A stretch of 64,000 bases of DNA, taken from positions 7,006,001 through 7,070,000 of the forward strand of contig NC_083511.1 of assembly GCF_032362555.1 (NCBI RefSeq). Direction: 5' to 3'. The stretch is from Amyelois transitella (Eukaryota; Arthropoda; Insecta; Lepidoptera; Pyralidae). Within the stretch, counting starts at the first letter, position 1. Every line of letters begins with the position of its first letter. Of the stretch, positions 11,510 through 23,787 are shown in pieces. The notes below the pieces were generated by a model, which did not search any database, was not told where the DNA came from, and saw nothing but the letters and a program-made list of their open reading frames with translations. A program made the position numbers and the translations under genes.

Positions 11510-12577
11510 ATGAGTCTTTGGGTGGATAAACATCGTCCAAGAGATTTAATGAAATTAGATTTTCATAAAGATCAAGCAGTACGTCTCAAAAGTTTAGTTC
11601 AACAGAGTGATTTTCCCCATCTTCTTATTTACGGTCCTTCTGGCGCCGGTAAGAAGACTAGGGTTATGTGCCTGCTCAGGGAGCTGTATGGATCAGGCAT
11701 AGAACGATTGAGGCAGGAAACGATGCATTTTACGACTCCATCTAATAAGAAAATAGAGATTATGACAGTAAGTAGTAATTACCACATTGAAGTAAACCCG
11801 ACTGATGTAGGAATACACGACCGAGTTGTTATCATGGACTTAGTTAAAAATGTTGCCCAAACCCACCAAATAGATTCTTCTGGTCAACGCGAGTTTAAAG
11901 TCGTGATTCTGAATGAAGTAGATGATCTAACCAAAGATGCACAACATGCCTTACGCCGCACTATGGAAAAATATGTAGCCACATGCAGACTCGTCCTCAT
12001 TGCTAATTCTATATCGCGGGTCATACCTGCTATCAGGTCGCGTTGTTTGACCATTCGAGTACCAGCACCAACAGAGAATGAAATAGCATCTGTGTTACAT
12101 TCAGTATGTAAGAAGGAGGGTCTCAACTTGCCTTCAGAACTAGCTATTCGTATAGCTAAATGTGCTGATCGTAATATGCGTCGTGCTTTGTTAATGTGTG
12201 AAGCATGTAAAGTTCAACAGTTTCCATTGATAGCAGATCAAAAGGTTCCTGAACCAGATTGGCAATTATTTATACGAGATACAGCCTCAATGATTTTATC
12301 AGAACAGTCACCTAAAAAACTGGGAGAAGTGAGACAAAAATTGTATGAATTAATTATACATGGGGTGCCACCAGATATGATTTTTGCAGGATTGCTGAAA
12401 GAATTAGTTCGTAATTGCGACATGGCAATGAAATGTCAAGTAGCAAGCCATGCGGCTCGCTTTGAGCACCGAATGAGGCTAGGTAATAAACCAATATTTC
12501 ACTTAGAGGCTTTTGTGGCAAAGTTTATGGCCATTTATAAGAAGTTTATGGAAGAATCCCTCGGTGATGCTTTCTAA
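11510..12577 (+). CDS. RFC3: RFC3, replication factor C small subunit (AAA+ clamp loader)
   Basis: A single intronless frame of 355 residues matches the 356 aa of animal RFC3. It is part of the RFC pentamer that loads PCNA on primer-template DNA, and of the alternative Ctf18, Elg1 and Rad17 loaders, in the nucleus. Visible features: N-terminal SLWVDKHRPRDL typical of RFC small subunits; Walker A GPSGAGKKT (42-50); an NEVD box in place of the canonical DEAD Walker B, as expected for this subunit; TKDAQHALRRTMEKY; and the SRC motif (IRSRCL) that supplies the arginine finger. The frame is open from 11426, but the ATG at 11510 (AAAATGAGT) begins the family N terminus and is chosen as start. A variant poly(A) signal ATTAAA is at 12623-12628. 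The gene is divergent from COQ3 and convergent with UQCRB. Lack of introns could be ancestral or reflect retroposition; no poly(A) tail scar is obvious. Confidence 0.97.
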   Translation: MSLWVDKHRPRDLMKLDFHKDQAVRLKSLVQQSDFPHLLIYGPSGAGKKTRVMCLLRELYGSGIERLRQETMHFTTPSNKKIEIMTVSSNYHIEVNPTDVGIHDRVVIMDLVKNVAQTHQIDSSGQREFKVVILNEVDDLTKDAQHALRRTMEKYVATCRLVLIANSISRVIPAIRSRCLTIRVPAPTENEIASVLHSVCKKEGLNLPSELAIRIAKCADRNMRRALLMCEACKVQQFPLIADQKVPEPDWQLFIRDTASMILSEQSPKKLGEVRQKLYELIIHGVPPDMIFAGLLKELVRNCDMAMKCQVASHAARFEHRMRLGNKPIFHLEAFVAKFMAIYKKFMEESLGDAF

Positions 12578-13234
12578 GTCAGAACAATGCTGTGCAAATG
12601 TTTGCTGATTGATATTTTTTAAATTAAATATTTCTTATATTTGTGTCTTTTTATTAGAATATAAGTGTGTTTTACATCTCTCCCATCATGTAGAATAATT
12701 ACTAACCAATTTAAAAAATATTTCCAGGGAGTCAATGCTAATAAGTGATAGGTATATCAAGGCTGCCTTACTCAAATTTCCATCCAGTTGGAATACCACA
12801 AGCAATTTTTCTATTTTTATGATAAATTATTAAAATACTGTTTTGTTGCCAGATCATATCCTGGTGTAAAAAAAATATTCTAATATAATAATTTTCTTAG
12901 CAGACAACTGCATGTTCCCCTGGGAGCAAAGAGTGTCCCTCTTCGATTTTAATCTAAAAGAAATAGGTATCTTTTACTAGTAATAGTAATAATAGTCATT
13001 ATTTAGCAGGGATTTTGCCAAGTGATAGATGTATATAGTTCCTGCCTATAAGAAATCAAGTGATTATGACACAAATAATACAATTGCTTAGCATATTTAT
13101 ATTTTTTTCTTGAATTTTTTTAATTGAATATTGAAATATTAATTAAAATCAATCACGCCAATAATCAGTATTGTCCAGAATGATTTATAAATAACATAGT
13201 GTTTGTAATATTATTGAGTAAACAAATATAAACA
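12578..13234. other. Convergent intergenic region RFC3/UQCRB
   Basis: It holds the 3' flanks of both genes. It is AT-rich with scattered ATTAAA/TTTAAT elements, no ORF and no recognised repeat. Confidence 0.5.
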
Positions 13235-13561
13235 TTAGTAAAGACTTTCCCACTTCTCGCGCTCTTCCCTCTCTTTCTTGACCTGTGCGACGATAGGGGA
13301 CAGATACAGCACGTCTTCTTCAAGTTTGGTCCACTCCGCTTTAGGCAGGACGGTCTTCTGTGAGCTTAGTTGCACGGCTCTAATCAGACGGTAGTTGCGT
13401 TCATCAAGAACATGATCGGGAAGGCGGCGGAGTGCTTCCACTACGTCCTCGTTTTCATACAACAAGTCGTCTCGCACGAGGCCATACTTGTTGAACCCAG
13501 CGAGGTTGTAAGCCCATTTCTTCATACTGTTGCATGCGACAGCAGTTGTTCTGAATGCCAT
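13235..13561 (-). CDS. UQCRB: UQCRB, cytochrome bc1 complex subunit 7 (14 kDa ubiquinone-binding subunit)
   Basis: The frame is intronless with 108 residues, against 111 in mammals. It is a small matrix-side subunit of respiratory complex III that packs against cytochrome b and is needed for assembly. Visible features: a short N terminus; KWAYNLAGFNKYGLVRDD, then a DVVEALRRLP helix, RNYRLIRAVQLS, LPKAEWTK, and a charged C-terminal helix (VKKEREEREKWESLY). All of this is in family order. It lacks a cleavable presequence, as is normal for this subunit. The start is fixed by the family N terminus, and the stop TAA is at 13237-13235. It converges with RFC3 and is followed on the minus side by the takeout-like gene's 3' end, about 480 bp away from its start codon. 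Confidence 0.96.
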   Translation of the reverse strand: MAFRTTAVACNSMKKWAYNLAGFNKYGLVRDDLLYENEDVVEALRRLPDHVLDERNYRLIRAVQLSSQKTVLPKAEWTKLEEDVLYLSPIVAQVKKEREEREKWESLY

Positions 13562-14042
13562 TGGTTTAGTCTTTTTTTGAAATTAATTTTAAATCGCTCA
13601 AAATTACGAGATGTCAGGAACTGAACTGTTCTTAGTTGCTGTGTACCTATGGTAACCTAATAAATAAATAAGGGTGCACTCATACTTGAGTATGGTGACT
13701 TAAGTGCTCTGTGTCACTTAAGACTGACAGAGGAAGAGGTACTGACAAACATTCCTAATCCAAAATAATATATATGCAAAAGTAAGTTCGTTTGAATGTT
13801 ATTCTCACGTTATCTACTGAACCAATCTTTTTTTAATTTCGTGTATATATATTCTCCGCATATATATAATTAAGGGTCTCGAGAAAGACTTAGGGTACCT
13901 TTAATTTTGGTCAAATCTATAGTTCCCGTGGGATTTGTGAAAAAACCTGTATTCTTTTTGTTGATAGTTCAAGAGTAGATTAGAAGCCGCGGGTAAAAGC
14001 TAATACAGCATAAATCAGAGGAATACAGAGAAACAATAACAA
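13562..14042. other. UQCRB 5' flank and takeout-like gene 3' flank
   Basis: It includes the UQCRB promoter region with no clear TATA box. At about 13860-14005 there is a degraded dispersed repeat with 'gttcccgtgggattt' and 'agccgcgggtaaaagct', the tail type seen in several lepidopteran interspersed repeats. Confidence 0.45.
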
Positions 14043-17000
14043 TCAGATATATTTGTAATAATACTTTGCTGGTACATTGCTGGCAAATATTCTAAAGTTG
14101 TCCACCACGGTGTGCATAACCGCGGCGGTGATCTCATTGGAGATGTGGTCCAGAACAGATTGCTTTGCTTGCAAGGCGTTGTCTATTATTTGAGAATCTT
14201 CGGAATCTGGAAAGGAACAAAATAAATGTTAATTGATATACATAGAAAATTAGGGGTGGTTGCATAATGGTTTGTTAGTACCTACATACCAGCACGTTTT
14301 TGTGAAAGCATAAGTGAAATGTTACACTTATTTATTAAAAACTAGCGACCCGCCCGGGCTTCGCACGGGTGCAAAATTCGGAAAAAATTATACATAAAAA
14401 CCTTCCTCTTGAATCACTCTACCTGTTACAAAAAACCGCATCAAAATCCATTGCGTAATTTTAAAGATTTAAGCATACAGACAAACAGACTAAAATAGCG
14501 ACTTTGTTTTATACTATGTAGTGATTAAAACAAAATATTTATTTCTCAATGAAGATTATTTAGACTAAAATATACCTTGTATGGATTTAGTTCGTCGAAA
14601 TTGTAATTAAGTAATGATTTGAAATTTCAGCCTTTATGAACAAGCTATCGGTTTATTTAGGGCTAAGTGGCATTCAGTATCAAGCACCAATTCTAAAACA
14701 ACACCCCTTTCCAATCCGTTCCGTGTCTAATATTTAATCATTTTTGTTCAGAATCAAATCATGTAAAGCACTGGCATTTACTTAATTTGGAAATCGGATT
14801 TGGTACCTATTTTGCGTCGGTGAGAACCATAAAGGCAATTACGGGGAAGTGAAACCAGCCGTTTGTTACAATCAGTGACAGATCACATGATAAATGGTGA
14901 CTGGTTCCGAAGCTGCAGACGACAAAGCAGCGAGGGGAAAAATGCGGCTTTTTGATTAGAATCTACTCTGGTGATTAGTTACCTGAGTGTTACATACACG
15001 GATTAGCTTTTCTGAATTTTGGGTTGAAGTTAGTTTCAAAGATACTGACTGCAATTTAGATTTCTACAGCATAAATAGGTACATAGGTACCAATAACTTT
15101 TTGAGACTTCAAAGGTTTGACTGTAAATTTTCTTTCGGCCAAGTTGTTTTCGATATGTTACAATTGATATGTATACCATAGATTTAATTACTATTTACCA
15201 ATGCAAATAAGTACCTACCTATGTTAATTTTTGGTCTCTTTAGAAAGGCCAATGTTAGGTACCTGCGTAATTGCAAGTAACTTCGTATCAGATTCTTATA
15301 TATTGTTATTTTGATACAATTACTTATGAATTCAGAATCCATTTCCTTACCATTGATGTCGTAAAAGATGCGTTAAAGGAGATTAGTCGCCTTCAGGCAT
15401 ATTTATTTAGTATAGCTTTTACTGTGGTCCAATATATCATAATGGATAAGATTCCGCTGCAAAGTTTATTGTGGTAAGACGGGAATCCTTCGTTTAAAAA
15501 TCTGTCTTACCCAATCCAGGGTCGTGATCAAGAGGCGCATCCCGAGCTCTTCTCCAGAGAGGATGTAACCAGTATTAACACCAGAAGAAACATTCTAGTG
15601 TAGTTATTAGTTTTTTTTCTGATAGGAATATGTAGTAGTCACTATGAATAACTTTTCTTACTTGGTTGTATAAAATAAGTGGGAAGTCGCATGTTCCTGA
15701 TAGCTATCCTGTCTTGTCCTATGAGGATGTAATCTTCTTTGTTTATTCCTCTCTGAGCTGACCAGTTGTAAGTCACATTGGTTTCCACGTTTTCTGTAAA
15801 ATAAAATGGTTTGTGGATTAGGTACCTACTGAATACAATCACGTATTTATCCCCTGAATGGTACACAAAGCTAACGGTCTTAAAAAGACTAACAGCCACG
15901 TCCAGTTGTATGGCTTAATGATGGAATTGAGATTCAAATAGTGATAGTTTGCTAGCCCATCGCCTATTTACCTTCCCATTTTGATTGTTTTTTTTACATT
16001 TTAAGTAAGAGTAAATAATGTAAAGCATGTATTACATACTTACATGCTTAAGCCATACATTGTATGCCTTTCACGTCAAACTCATTGATGTATCTCTAAA
16101 AAAATTTTGCGTATTTTTATTTCGATTACTTTTATTATGGCTACAACTTATAAATATCTATTACCGTTTCAAAGACTATGCATTACAGACAAATATTTCA
16201 TTTCAGTTATAACATACAAGTTATATAGTTTCTTATGCTTTTCTCATTCTCCAGCGGAGTGAATTTAATAAGATGGTCTATTCAAACAACGCATTGTCTA
16301 CTTGCGAACGGGGTCCCTGCTAAGGAAACTTACGAACTCGCTCATACGTAATATCTTCACAACAATACAAGATAGACAAGACTGTTACTATAGTATCTCT
16401 AACTAATGTTAGAAATCTTGACTGCTAACTTTAACAATAGTACCTATGCGGGTTGTAGAGTTTAGGTAGGTAGTAGGTACAACTGACACAATAGAATTAG
16501 ACCAAGAATTCACCGAGTTCTTTTTGTCTGCAATAACATTAATTAATAATATTTTTTATATTCACTGCGATTTTTGGCTATATTTTACAGAGTTCAAAAA
16601 AGGAGGAGGTCCCTACTATTCTTACTTATTTTTTTTCTTTTATAAGCTAAATTTTTATTTTCGTTACATTTTCGGGGACATTCTGGCGAAACAAGTACTT
16701 ACAAAAGTAAGAAGGAATTGTGGCAAGTAGAGGGATTAGGCGCACTGCCTGCCTATCCCTCCGAAAAAGTTTTTTTTTTGATTTTGCGTGTAAGTAGAAA
16801 ATCACAAACATACCTACCTAGTTGGTATTATGATCAAATTTCGTTTTAATAATATTAGTGTTATTAGAGAGGGACATTTGCCGCTTACCTATATCCATGG
16901 TGATGTATGCGATGAACGGGTCTGCCCTAGCTGCGGTGGTCATACATATTTCTCCTGTAACGTGAAGGTCGCTATTGAACGTGGCTCCGCTTTTGCCACC

Positions 17001-20000
17001 CTCTAAGTTGAATCTACAAAAAAAAACATCGTTGACTAACTATATCGTAAAAGCGTAATTTACATATTTTTTTAAAACCTTCATGCTAAAAGGTTTCTCT
17101 GCACAGATACCGTAAATTCTCTAGCAAAGTAGGTATCTAAGATAATCTAAGGTACGTATTTAAGTAGGTATCTACCTAGAAAAGTAAAGTTTGTAATGTC
17201 ATTCAATTTCAAACGAGAACACCGAACAAAACAATACATCCTAATCGATGTAAAATTACTTATAATGTCTTCAGAATGAAGTGAATTTTAAACGTCATTT
17301 ATTGTGAAAATACCTACCTCATGGAAATTAATGGAAAATCTCATGGAAATCTCAGTAAAAATGCTCAATGCATATATTTATATAATATATTTTTAAATAC
17401 ATACATACATACGGTCACATCTATATCCCTTGCGGGGTAGACAGAGCCAACTGTCTTGAAAAGACTGAATGGCCACGTTCAGCTATTTGGCTTAATGATA
17501 GAATTGAGATTAGATTCAAATAGAGACAGGTTGCTAGCCCATCGCCTAAAAAAGAATCCCAAGTTTGCAAGCCTATTCCTTAGTCGCCTTTTACGACATC
17601 CATGGGAAAGAGAAGGAGTGGTCCTATTCTTTTTTGTATTGGTGCCGGGAACCACACGGCAAATAATAATGTAATATAGTAACATAATATATTTTCTTCG
17701 AAAATACCTTACCTATAACATTATATCTAGACTTATTTGAAAATATAACTGGCCATCCTACCTTTAAGCCACAATAAAAAATGAAGGCACGCTTTCCAAG
17801 AATGCGAAACAAAGACATGTGCAGTACAGTGCAGTGAGCCACGGCTTTTTATTATCTCGCAGGTGTGAAAAGTAGAGTATGCTCCCTTGGGATAAAGCTT
17901 GTCTTCACAGAATCAGAATCTCTGTATTCTGTGCTTGTCTTTGGCTTGAGCAACCTGACACTGCTTTGTATATCTATCACTCAATCTACTATAACAATCT
18001 CAGTAGGTATGTAATACCTACACCGGCCGAAATAATAGTGCTCCATGAAATGTATCTAACATTCATCGATATCCATGCATATAATAACATTATACCGACA
18101 GATTTCTGAAAGTTAGGTATTTAAAAAAAATATATATAGATATGAAGGATTTTACATCCTAAAATCACATTTTCACTGTCTGTTACTCGCATCATATGAA
18201 AACCATTGCTGAAATTTTATTACGAAAAGTTTTCTGTCGGAATTATTTTTATTACGAGTATAAGGTTTAGGTTAGAGGCCATACAGTCAGCCTTTTTGCT
18301 TTAAGGCGGACGAAGTCCCTAATTACGATTTATTAAAGACAAAGTAGGTACTTAATTTTTTTATATTAATTTGTTTGCTTATATTTACTTTTACGATACG
18401 ACCTTGACGACTGTTCTTGAATAAGTGTTCTGTGTCCTTTGTGGGTTGGTTGACCTGATTCTATTCTAGTACTCGTAAATTTAAATAAATACTCATAAAT
18501 ACTATCATAAAAAATACTATTCATTACTTATTGAATATACTTACTGTTACTTCTGGGTAGTATTTAAGTCTATATATGTAATTCTAACTGATTTTAAACT
18601 TTCGCGTTGACCACAGATAATTGTAACATGATTCGAAACGTCCAAGATAAAATAAACTTATATAACGTGCGTGTTTAATACCTGTATTATTTAGAAAAAG
18701 TATGAGACTCCCCGAATGACGTGTCAGATGCTCTAACAAATAAAAATAAGTTAATTCTTATTATCGAAAATTCTTGCACACATTAAATGGGTTTATCCAA
18801 TTCCGTCTGTAGATTAAACTCTTGCACCGCGGTTCTTAAGCAGGGCATTCAAAAAATCCAATTCGTTTTTCCGGAAGTTTCCTTCATTCTGTGGAGCCGA
18901 CATCGTTCTGCAAACAGCCCGGATGGGATCGCTACGTCATTTGCTTTGCCTATCTTGTTTCGTCGACTTCGATCCACATGCATTCACACTTATGTGCGGA
19001 TATTTCTGAAGGAGATTGGAGACTACATTTTTAACTTTGGAAAGTATTTATTGGTGTAAATGGGTAAGGTGACATTATTAAAAGTGTAAGACTTTCTATC
19101 TGAGAAACAACATTTAGATGAGAATTTCAGAAATTCCCATAGAAGCCTCGGAAAAAGTTACTGGTGCTCGTTTGCTTCAGGTAGGACAGATTCGCTTAGA
19201 GGCAGAAATACGTATAAAGAGCTCGATAAACTACATAAAGTGAATCTGTCCTAAAGCGACATGCGTATGTACCTAGGTAAGTACGATATCAAATCAAAGC
19301 AAACACAACAAAGATTAAGAAAAGAGAAATAGTATACCTTCAAACATAATTAAGAGAATATTAAAGATATACATTCATAATCACGTCTTTATCCCTTATG
19401 GTGTAGATAAGGCCAATTTGGGATTCAAATAGCTGAATGTTAATCATTATAAAAAAATATTAAACTTACTTCCTGTCCGCCAAACGCGTCCATCGCGCGC
19501 CTGTGACATTCGCCCTTCTTAGCAAAAACGACATTTGTTGCTCCGGCAGCGATATGGCAACACTGTTGACAATGGTGGGGTCGATCGGGTTCATTCCCAG
19601 GTGCCCAGTATCCATTAGGATGAAAAATGTCCTCAAACCCCGCCGCAAGCAGTCGATGTTATCTGCCCGGCACGCTGGAAATGGCACGGGAGGCGGTTTG
19701 TCTGTAAATATAATATTACGAAGAGAATTCTGAATAATAAGACTAAAGCCCATCGTCTAAAAAAATATCAAGTTTATTAGTGAGCTTATCGTGGCCTTTC
19801 GGGTTTTTCGAGATTGTCTGCCTCGTACGGGATAAAGAAGTGATAAATGTATGCATTAAAGTGATAAGTACTGGTAAAAGTGACGTCGCAACTAAAGATT
19901 TTTAAAGTATTACACTAACCTTTTTTAAACTTATTACATCTCATTTCTGAATTTATTTGCCAGCTTTACATCTGCGCAGAAAACTGCTACATACCTTTAG

Positions 20001-23000
20001 TTTTATGTACAGTATGGCATTTCAATTGATATAAATATTCATGAATAATATGAATATACCGGTTTCTATAGGTATTACACGTACACATTTAGTTTACGGA
20101 TAAGTGTTTATAAAAAAGAATTAGAGGTCCCTGACCTTATTCACATAAGTATAAAAAATACTACACCTGTAAAATAAGCTACTGATTAGACAGTAAGTCT
20201 TGCGATGTCTGAGCTACTGCCATGTGCAAGATCTATCATTCGAGAGGATCATATCAGATGTGAGCTACTACCAGTATTCAACTCGATACTTAGAGATTCG
20301 TCTATACATGACGAGTAATTGCACACACAGCTATTCGGCAGGCTTACTTATTAAGGAAGTAAATTCGAATAAAGACGTTTAAGTGTGTCAGGTTCAGACA
20401 ACTGTACAAACTGCTCTGTCCACAAGGTCGTTTCCTTTTCAACAATAAAAATTCAGGTCTAGAGATTAAACTGGAAAGTCCACATCTCAGTTGAACGAGT
20501 TCTTAATAGATAACTTTTTATGATAATTAAAAGGTAAGATAAATGTTATTAAATACAAATAAATTTATTAGGGACAAATCACACAGATTGAGTGTAGTCT
20601 CAAAGTAACTTCGAGATTTGTGTCATTAATGGGATACTAACTCAATGATACTATACATTTGTAATAAATACTTAAAAAGAAAAACATCCAAGACCCAGGC
20701 TAACCAGAAGGTTATCTATTTTCCGTCATAACCTGACCAGGCATTAAATCCGGGACCTTTTGGTTCAGAGGCCAGATTCCGACTACTGTGCCAAACAGAT
20801 GGTTTTTTATGCATTTACCTTAGCTATTCCTTGTGTGTGTTACTATGTGATGCTAAAAGGCTACAGTTATATTATATTTTTTTTGAAAAAATTGTTTATG
20901 AATAACCTCTGATAATTAACTAGGTATTTCATACATTTTATCAAATGTGGTCCAGCGATTAAGTCGTGAAAGGATAACTGATTGTCTGTCACTTTCAGAC
21001 TTTCGCATTTAAAATATTTACTATGCAGGCATAATTTCACCAAAGTTCGAATATATATTATACAGTCAGTTGTGAGTTAGGTACGTTTGTAGAAGCGGCC
21101 ATATCATGGTAGATTTGAATCAAATTCATGACATTTGAGATGCGTTCAATATTAATTCATGAATCTATAGTTTATTACAAGCAAAATGTCTTACAATATT
21201 CTACCGGAATTTGCATATCGAGAGTAAGTATGTAACCTGCGATTGTAATAAAGGATATGGACATAATAGTCTACTATAGTTATCCATTATTAAGTCCACA
21301 TTTTTTAAAATATGAATCACCTGGGGTGCCCATCCTTGTATTTGCTTAAAGGTTAAAAATAATTGAAGGTTCTTGCGTAAATAAAAGTACATTCTAAGTT
21401 GGAACTTTTTATAAGAGAAGGAAAGTCGCAAACGGATCAACTCAACTTATCGACTTATAAACAATGAACAAAAAAGCCGATTAGCTTGTCCATAACATTA
21501 GGAAAGTATTCAAGAGGTCAAATATTGGATCTATATTGTAGAATCTATCATTCTAAAATATCGATCTTAAGCAACTATTTTTATTTTAATACGATAAACA
21601 ACAAACTTAGGAACCGATTTGACTACTTTGTTGTCCATAAAAACAGAAACTTTTGAAACAACCATTAAGGTTTTTCTAAATAGTAAGAATATTTCATTTT
21701 GTGTCCCTTATTTTTAACAAAATATTTTTACTTATATCACAGAAATTACCCACTAGGTAGTATGAAATAAGAACAAACATACTCTTGCCCGTATGATGTG
21801 TAGAGACTTTACCTTAAATTTGCCATGGTTTATACAAAAATACTTTTTCGCTTCATCCAAAATATCTCACATTCATCATTAATAACGTCTAACTACTAAG
21901 AACATATTCATTTTAAATGTATGGAAGTAAATAAAAGAGGTTGAGATTTTTCGAAATTTCCTGCCGAAACAATGTGAATATTTGACGGTGACCCTTTTTA
22001 ACGCAGTCTGAATATTAGATTATTCGACCTACGTGTGCCACCCTCTGCTGTACGATTATATAACTCTTTCGACGTATTCCAGAAAAAACTTCTAAAAATT
22101 TGCATCCAATTTTAGGTCAGATTGGATTTGGAAGACAATTTATTAGGATATCTTAGGAACTGATAATATATACTACCTACATCTTTAAGATTTGAATTAA
22201 TCTTAATTCCATCATAACCATACAGCTGAACGAGGCCTTCCAGTCTTTTAGAGAATGTTGCCTCTATCTACCCTGGTGGGGGATAAGGACGTTATAAATA
22301 AATGGTAATGTGTTTTTATGTAGGTACGTAGACATAAAAATCTTCGGACGAAGCATGTTGCTCATGATGTAAATACAAGTAAGTATATTTTCGGTATTTT
22401 TTCAGAAACGCTACTCGGCTTAAGCGGCCAATATTTTATGTTGATTTATTAATGGAATACTAAGTAAGAACTAAGTTAGTGATGAAATAGCAATCAGAAC
22501 CTCAACATTCCCCTCTTACGATTTTCTACAAAGTGTATTGCTAGATAAAATAATAAATTACGAACGAAAATCTATGGATGCAGACTATTTCATTTATTTC
22601 AGACTTATTTATGTCTAAGGTCTAAATCATCAGAATACAATGATAGAAAATCAAACATGTTAGTTAATTAGCTTAGTTTACTTCCTCTAGAACTATTTAT
22701 ATGCATAGTATATGAAATTTAAAAATCCTTTTTTAAAATAATTTAAGACATGATCGTGGCATGGTTTCCCAAATCTGGCAGGATTACGGGTTACATTCTT
22801 CTGACTATAGGTATTAATAAGATCTTGTCTATAAATACCTGGGTTTAGTCCTTATTAATAAGTCAGGACACTACGTTCTGTAAGAAAAACAAATGCCAAG
22901 AGCTTCTAAAAAAATTCTTTCGTCGGACGGTATATTATTATTTTTTTTTGTAAAAGTCTGCAAGTCTGAAGAAAATATTTTATTGTATCATGAGCCGTTT

Positions 23001-23729
23001 ATCTCCAACAATAATAAAAAAGGAGATTAGAAACAGGTCAACCTAGCTCCTTAAAAGGATCGCGATTTTTGTAACCAAATCAACAAGTACCAAAGATCAA
23101 GGTCTATTCAGATTAAATTTATCACAGTGATTTGCTTTGTTTTCCATGTGAAAAGATAGATAATTCAATATATGGCTCCAAGAAAAATAGCGAGCTTGTT
23201 TTTGCTTTGTATATGACAAACCAAGGCATGTATTTTTTACATTTCTCTTTGCCTATCCTTAATTTCTCTTCTAGCTGTTGGATTCAAACCTCGGGGTTAA
23301 CTATTAAGAGTAAAGAGTAAACTATGGAAATATTTTACGGTCGAACAAGCCTGCTTAACGCCGCCGGCTCGCCTTGGGACTGGATTTTTGTACTTGCACT
23401 GTTTTTGTGTTTTTGAACTTTAGTTATCTTTTACGATATTTAGGTACAAGATGAAATGTCCTTGAAAGAAGGAAGGTCCTTTTCTAAACTGCCGGCCGGA
23501 AAGCAAACGGATACACGTTTTTAAAACTAAATCAACATAACAGCTATTTGTCATCTCTGACTTAAAGTAATAAATAAAATACTTGTTACCTGATAACCTG
23601 ATACCGGATTATGTTTGCAGAATTAAAAAACAACTTACCTGGTAGACTAGAGTAAGGAAGGAACTGTCCGCCACTAATTTGACTAAATACGAACATAATC
23701 ACTAAAACTCGAACGCACTCAAAAAACAT
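14043..23729 (-). CDS. Secreted takeout/JHBP-family lipid-carrier protein, five exons
   Basis: Exons in transcript order: 23729-23639, 19701-19470, 17013-16889, 15793-15662 and 14206-14043 (stop TGA at 14045-14043), all GT-AG, giving 247 residues. The takeout/juvenile hormone binding protein family (about 240-250 aa) carries small hydrophobic ligands in insect haemolymph or sensory organs. Visible features: a hydrophobic signal peptide (about 1-21, ending near ISGG); the family's N-terminal cysteine pair C41-x6-C48 (CRADNIDC); NPIDPTIVNS and the SLPEQ region; a later LHVTGEICM beta segment; and a C-terminal NEITAAVMHTVVDNF amphipathic helix followed by a Tyr-rich end. Ligand and subgroup cannot be read from sequence. 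The codons joining exons keep frame at all four junctions. Introns are long (about 1.1-3.9 kb) and contain SINEs (17396-17661 and fragments) and other repeats. A TATA box lies upstream of the first exon. Confidence 0.87.
14338..14525 (+). mobile_element. Dispersed repeat with 'actagcgacccgcccgggc' head
   Basis: It begins 'actagcgacccgcccgggc', continues with 'ttcgcacgggtgcaaa', has 'catcaaaatccattgcgtaa' and 'acagacaaacagac', and ends near 'tttgttttatactatgtagt'. This is a very common type of short interspersed repeat in insects. It lies in intron 4 of the takeout-like gene. I do not assign a class. Confidence 0.7.
15485..15600 (+). repeat. Dispersed repeat fragment ('gagctcttctccagagaggatgt' type)
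   Basis: It contains 'caatccagggtcgtgatcaa' and 'ctcttctccagagaggatgt' followed by 'aaccagtattaacaccag'. Related text recurs at 61490-61680 and at about 39395-39460. The class is unknown. Confidence 0.5.
15878..15978 (-). mobile_element. SINE fragment in takeout-like intron
   Basis: It matches the SINE middle in reverse orientation: 'aagactaacagccacgtcca', 'ggcttaatgatggaattgag', 'attcaaatagtgatag' and 'ctagcccatcgcct'. It lies just beyond the acceptor of exon 4. Confidence 0.8.
17396..17661 (-). mobile_element. Near-complete SINE-like element
   Basis: On the + strand it reads (taca)n, 'ggtcacatctatatccc', 'ttgcggggtagacagagcca', through 'cttagtcgccttttacgac', to 'ggtgccgggaaccacacggc', so the element runs on the minus strand with GCCGTGTGGTTCCCGGCACC head and (TATG)n tail. 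The head may hold a degenerate RNA polymerase III B-box (GGTTCCCGGC). It is within the takeout-like gene, between exons 2 and 3. Confidence 0.9.
19183..19252. repeat. Short inverted repeat, 15-bp arms
   Basis: AGGACAGATTCGCTT and its near-complement AAGTGAATCTGTCCT flank a 40-nt spacer; one position differs. It lies in intron 2 of the takeout-like gene. No function is apparent. Confidence 0.7.
19368..19450 (-). mobile_element. Short SINE remnant
   Basis: It retains 'cacgtctttatcccttatgg', 'gtgtagataaggccaa' and 'attcaaatagctgaatg', matching the tail part of the SINE in reverse, internally deleted. It lies immediately downstream of exon 2 of the takeout-like gene. Confidence 0.55.
20560..20805. 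mobile_element. Dispersed lepidopteran repeat with tRNA-like segment
   Basis: It starts near 'ttattagggacaaatcacac', continues 'agattgagtgtagtctcaaa' and 'atgggatactaactcaatga', then 'catccaagacccaggctaac', and ends with 'aatccgggaccttttggttc' and 'gaggccagattccgactact'. The combination is a familiar interspersed repeat of Lepidoptera. The last part resembles a decayed tRNA-type B-box. Class is not assigned. Confidence 0.6.
22204..22297 (+). mobile_element. SINE tail fragment
   Basis: It contains 'aattccatcataaccataca', 'gctgaacgaggccttccagt', 'ctatctaccctgg' and 'ggataaggacgtt'. It is 5' truncated and in intron 1 of the takeout-like gene. Confidence 0.7.
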
Positions 23730-23780
23730 CTTGCTTGCACTTCTGGCTGTTTAAAAAAGACGTCGCGACCCGCTTCCGCC

Positions 23781-23787
23781 TTATATA
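23781..23787 (-). promoter_or_regulatory. TATA box of the takeout-like gene
   Basis: The minus-strand read is GTATATAAGG, about 52 nt upstream of the start codon at 23729. With a usual 25-30 nt spacing, transcription would begin near 23755, giving a short 5' UTR of about 25 nt. A TATA box fits a tissue-regulated secreted protein gene. Confidence 0.6.

Noticed and set aside
12238-12423. Antisense ORFs within RFC3 (also 11884-12126)
   Set aside because: Shadows of the strongly supported RFC3 coding frame.
17456-17685. ORFs on both strands inside the 17.4-kb SINE (also 49984-50274 and 59289-59522)
   Set aside because: The same frames appear in each SINE copy because the element is partly open by chance; no coding function is expected.
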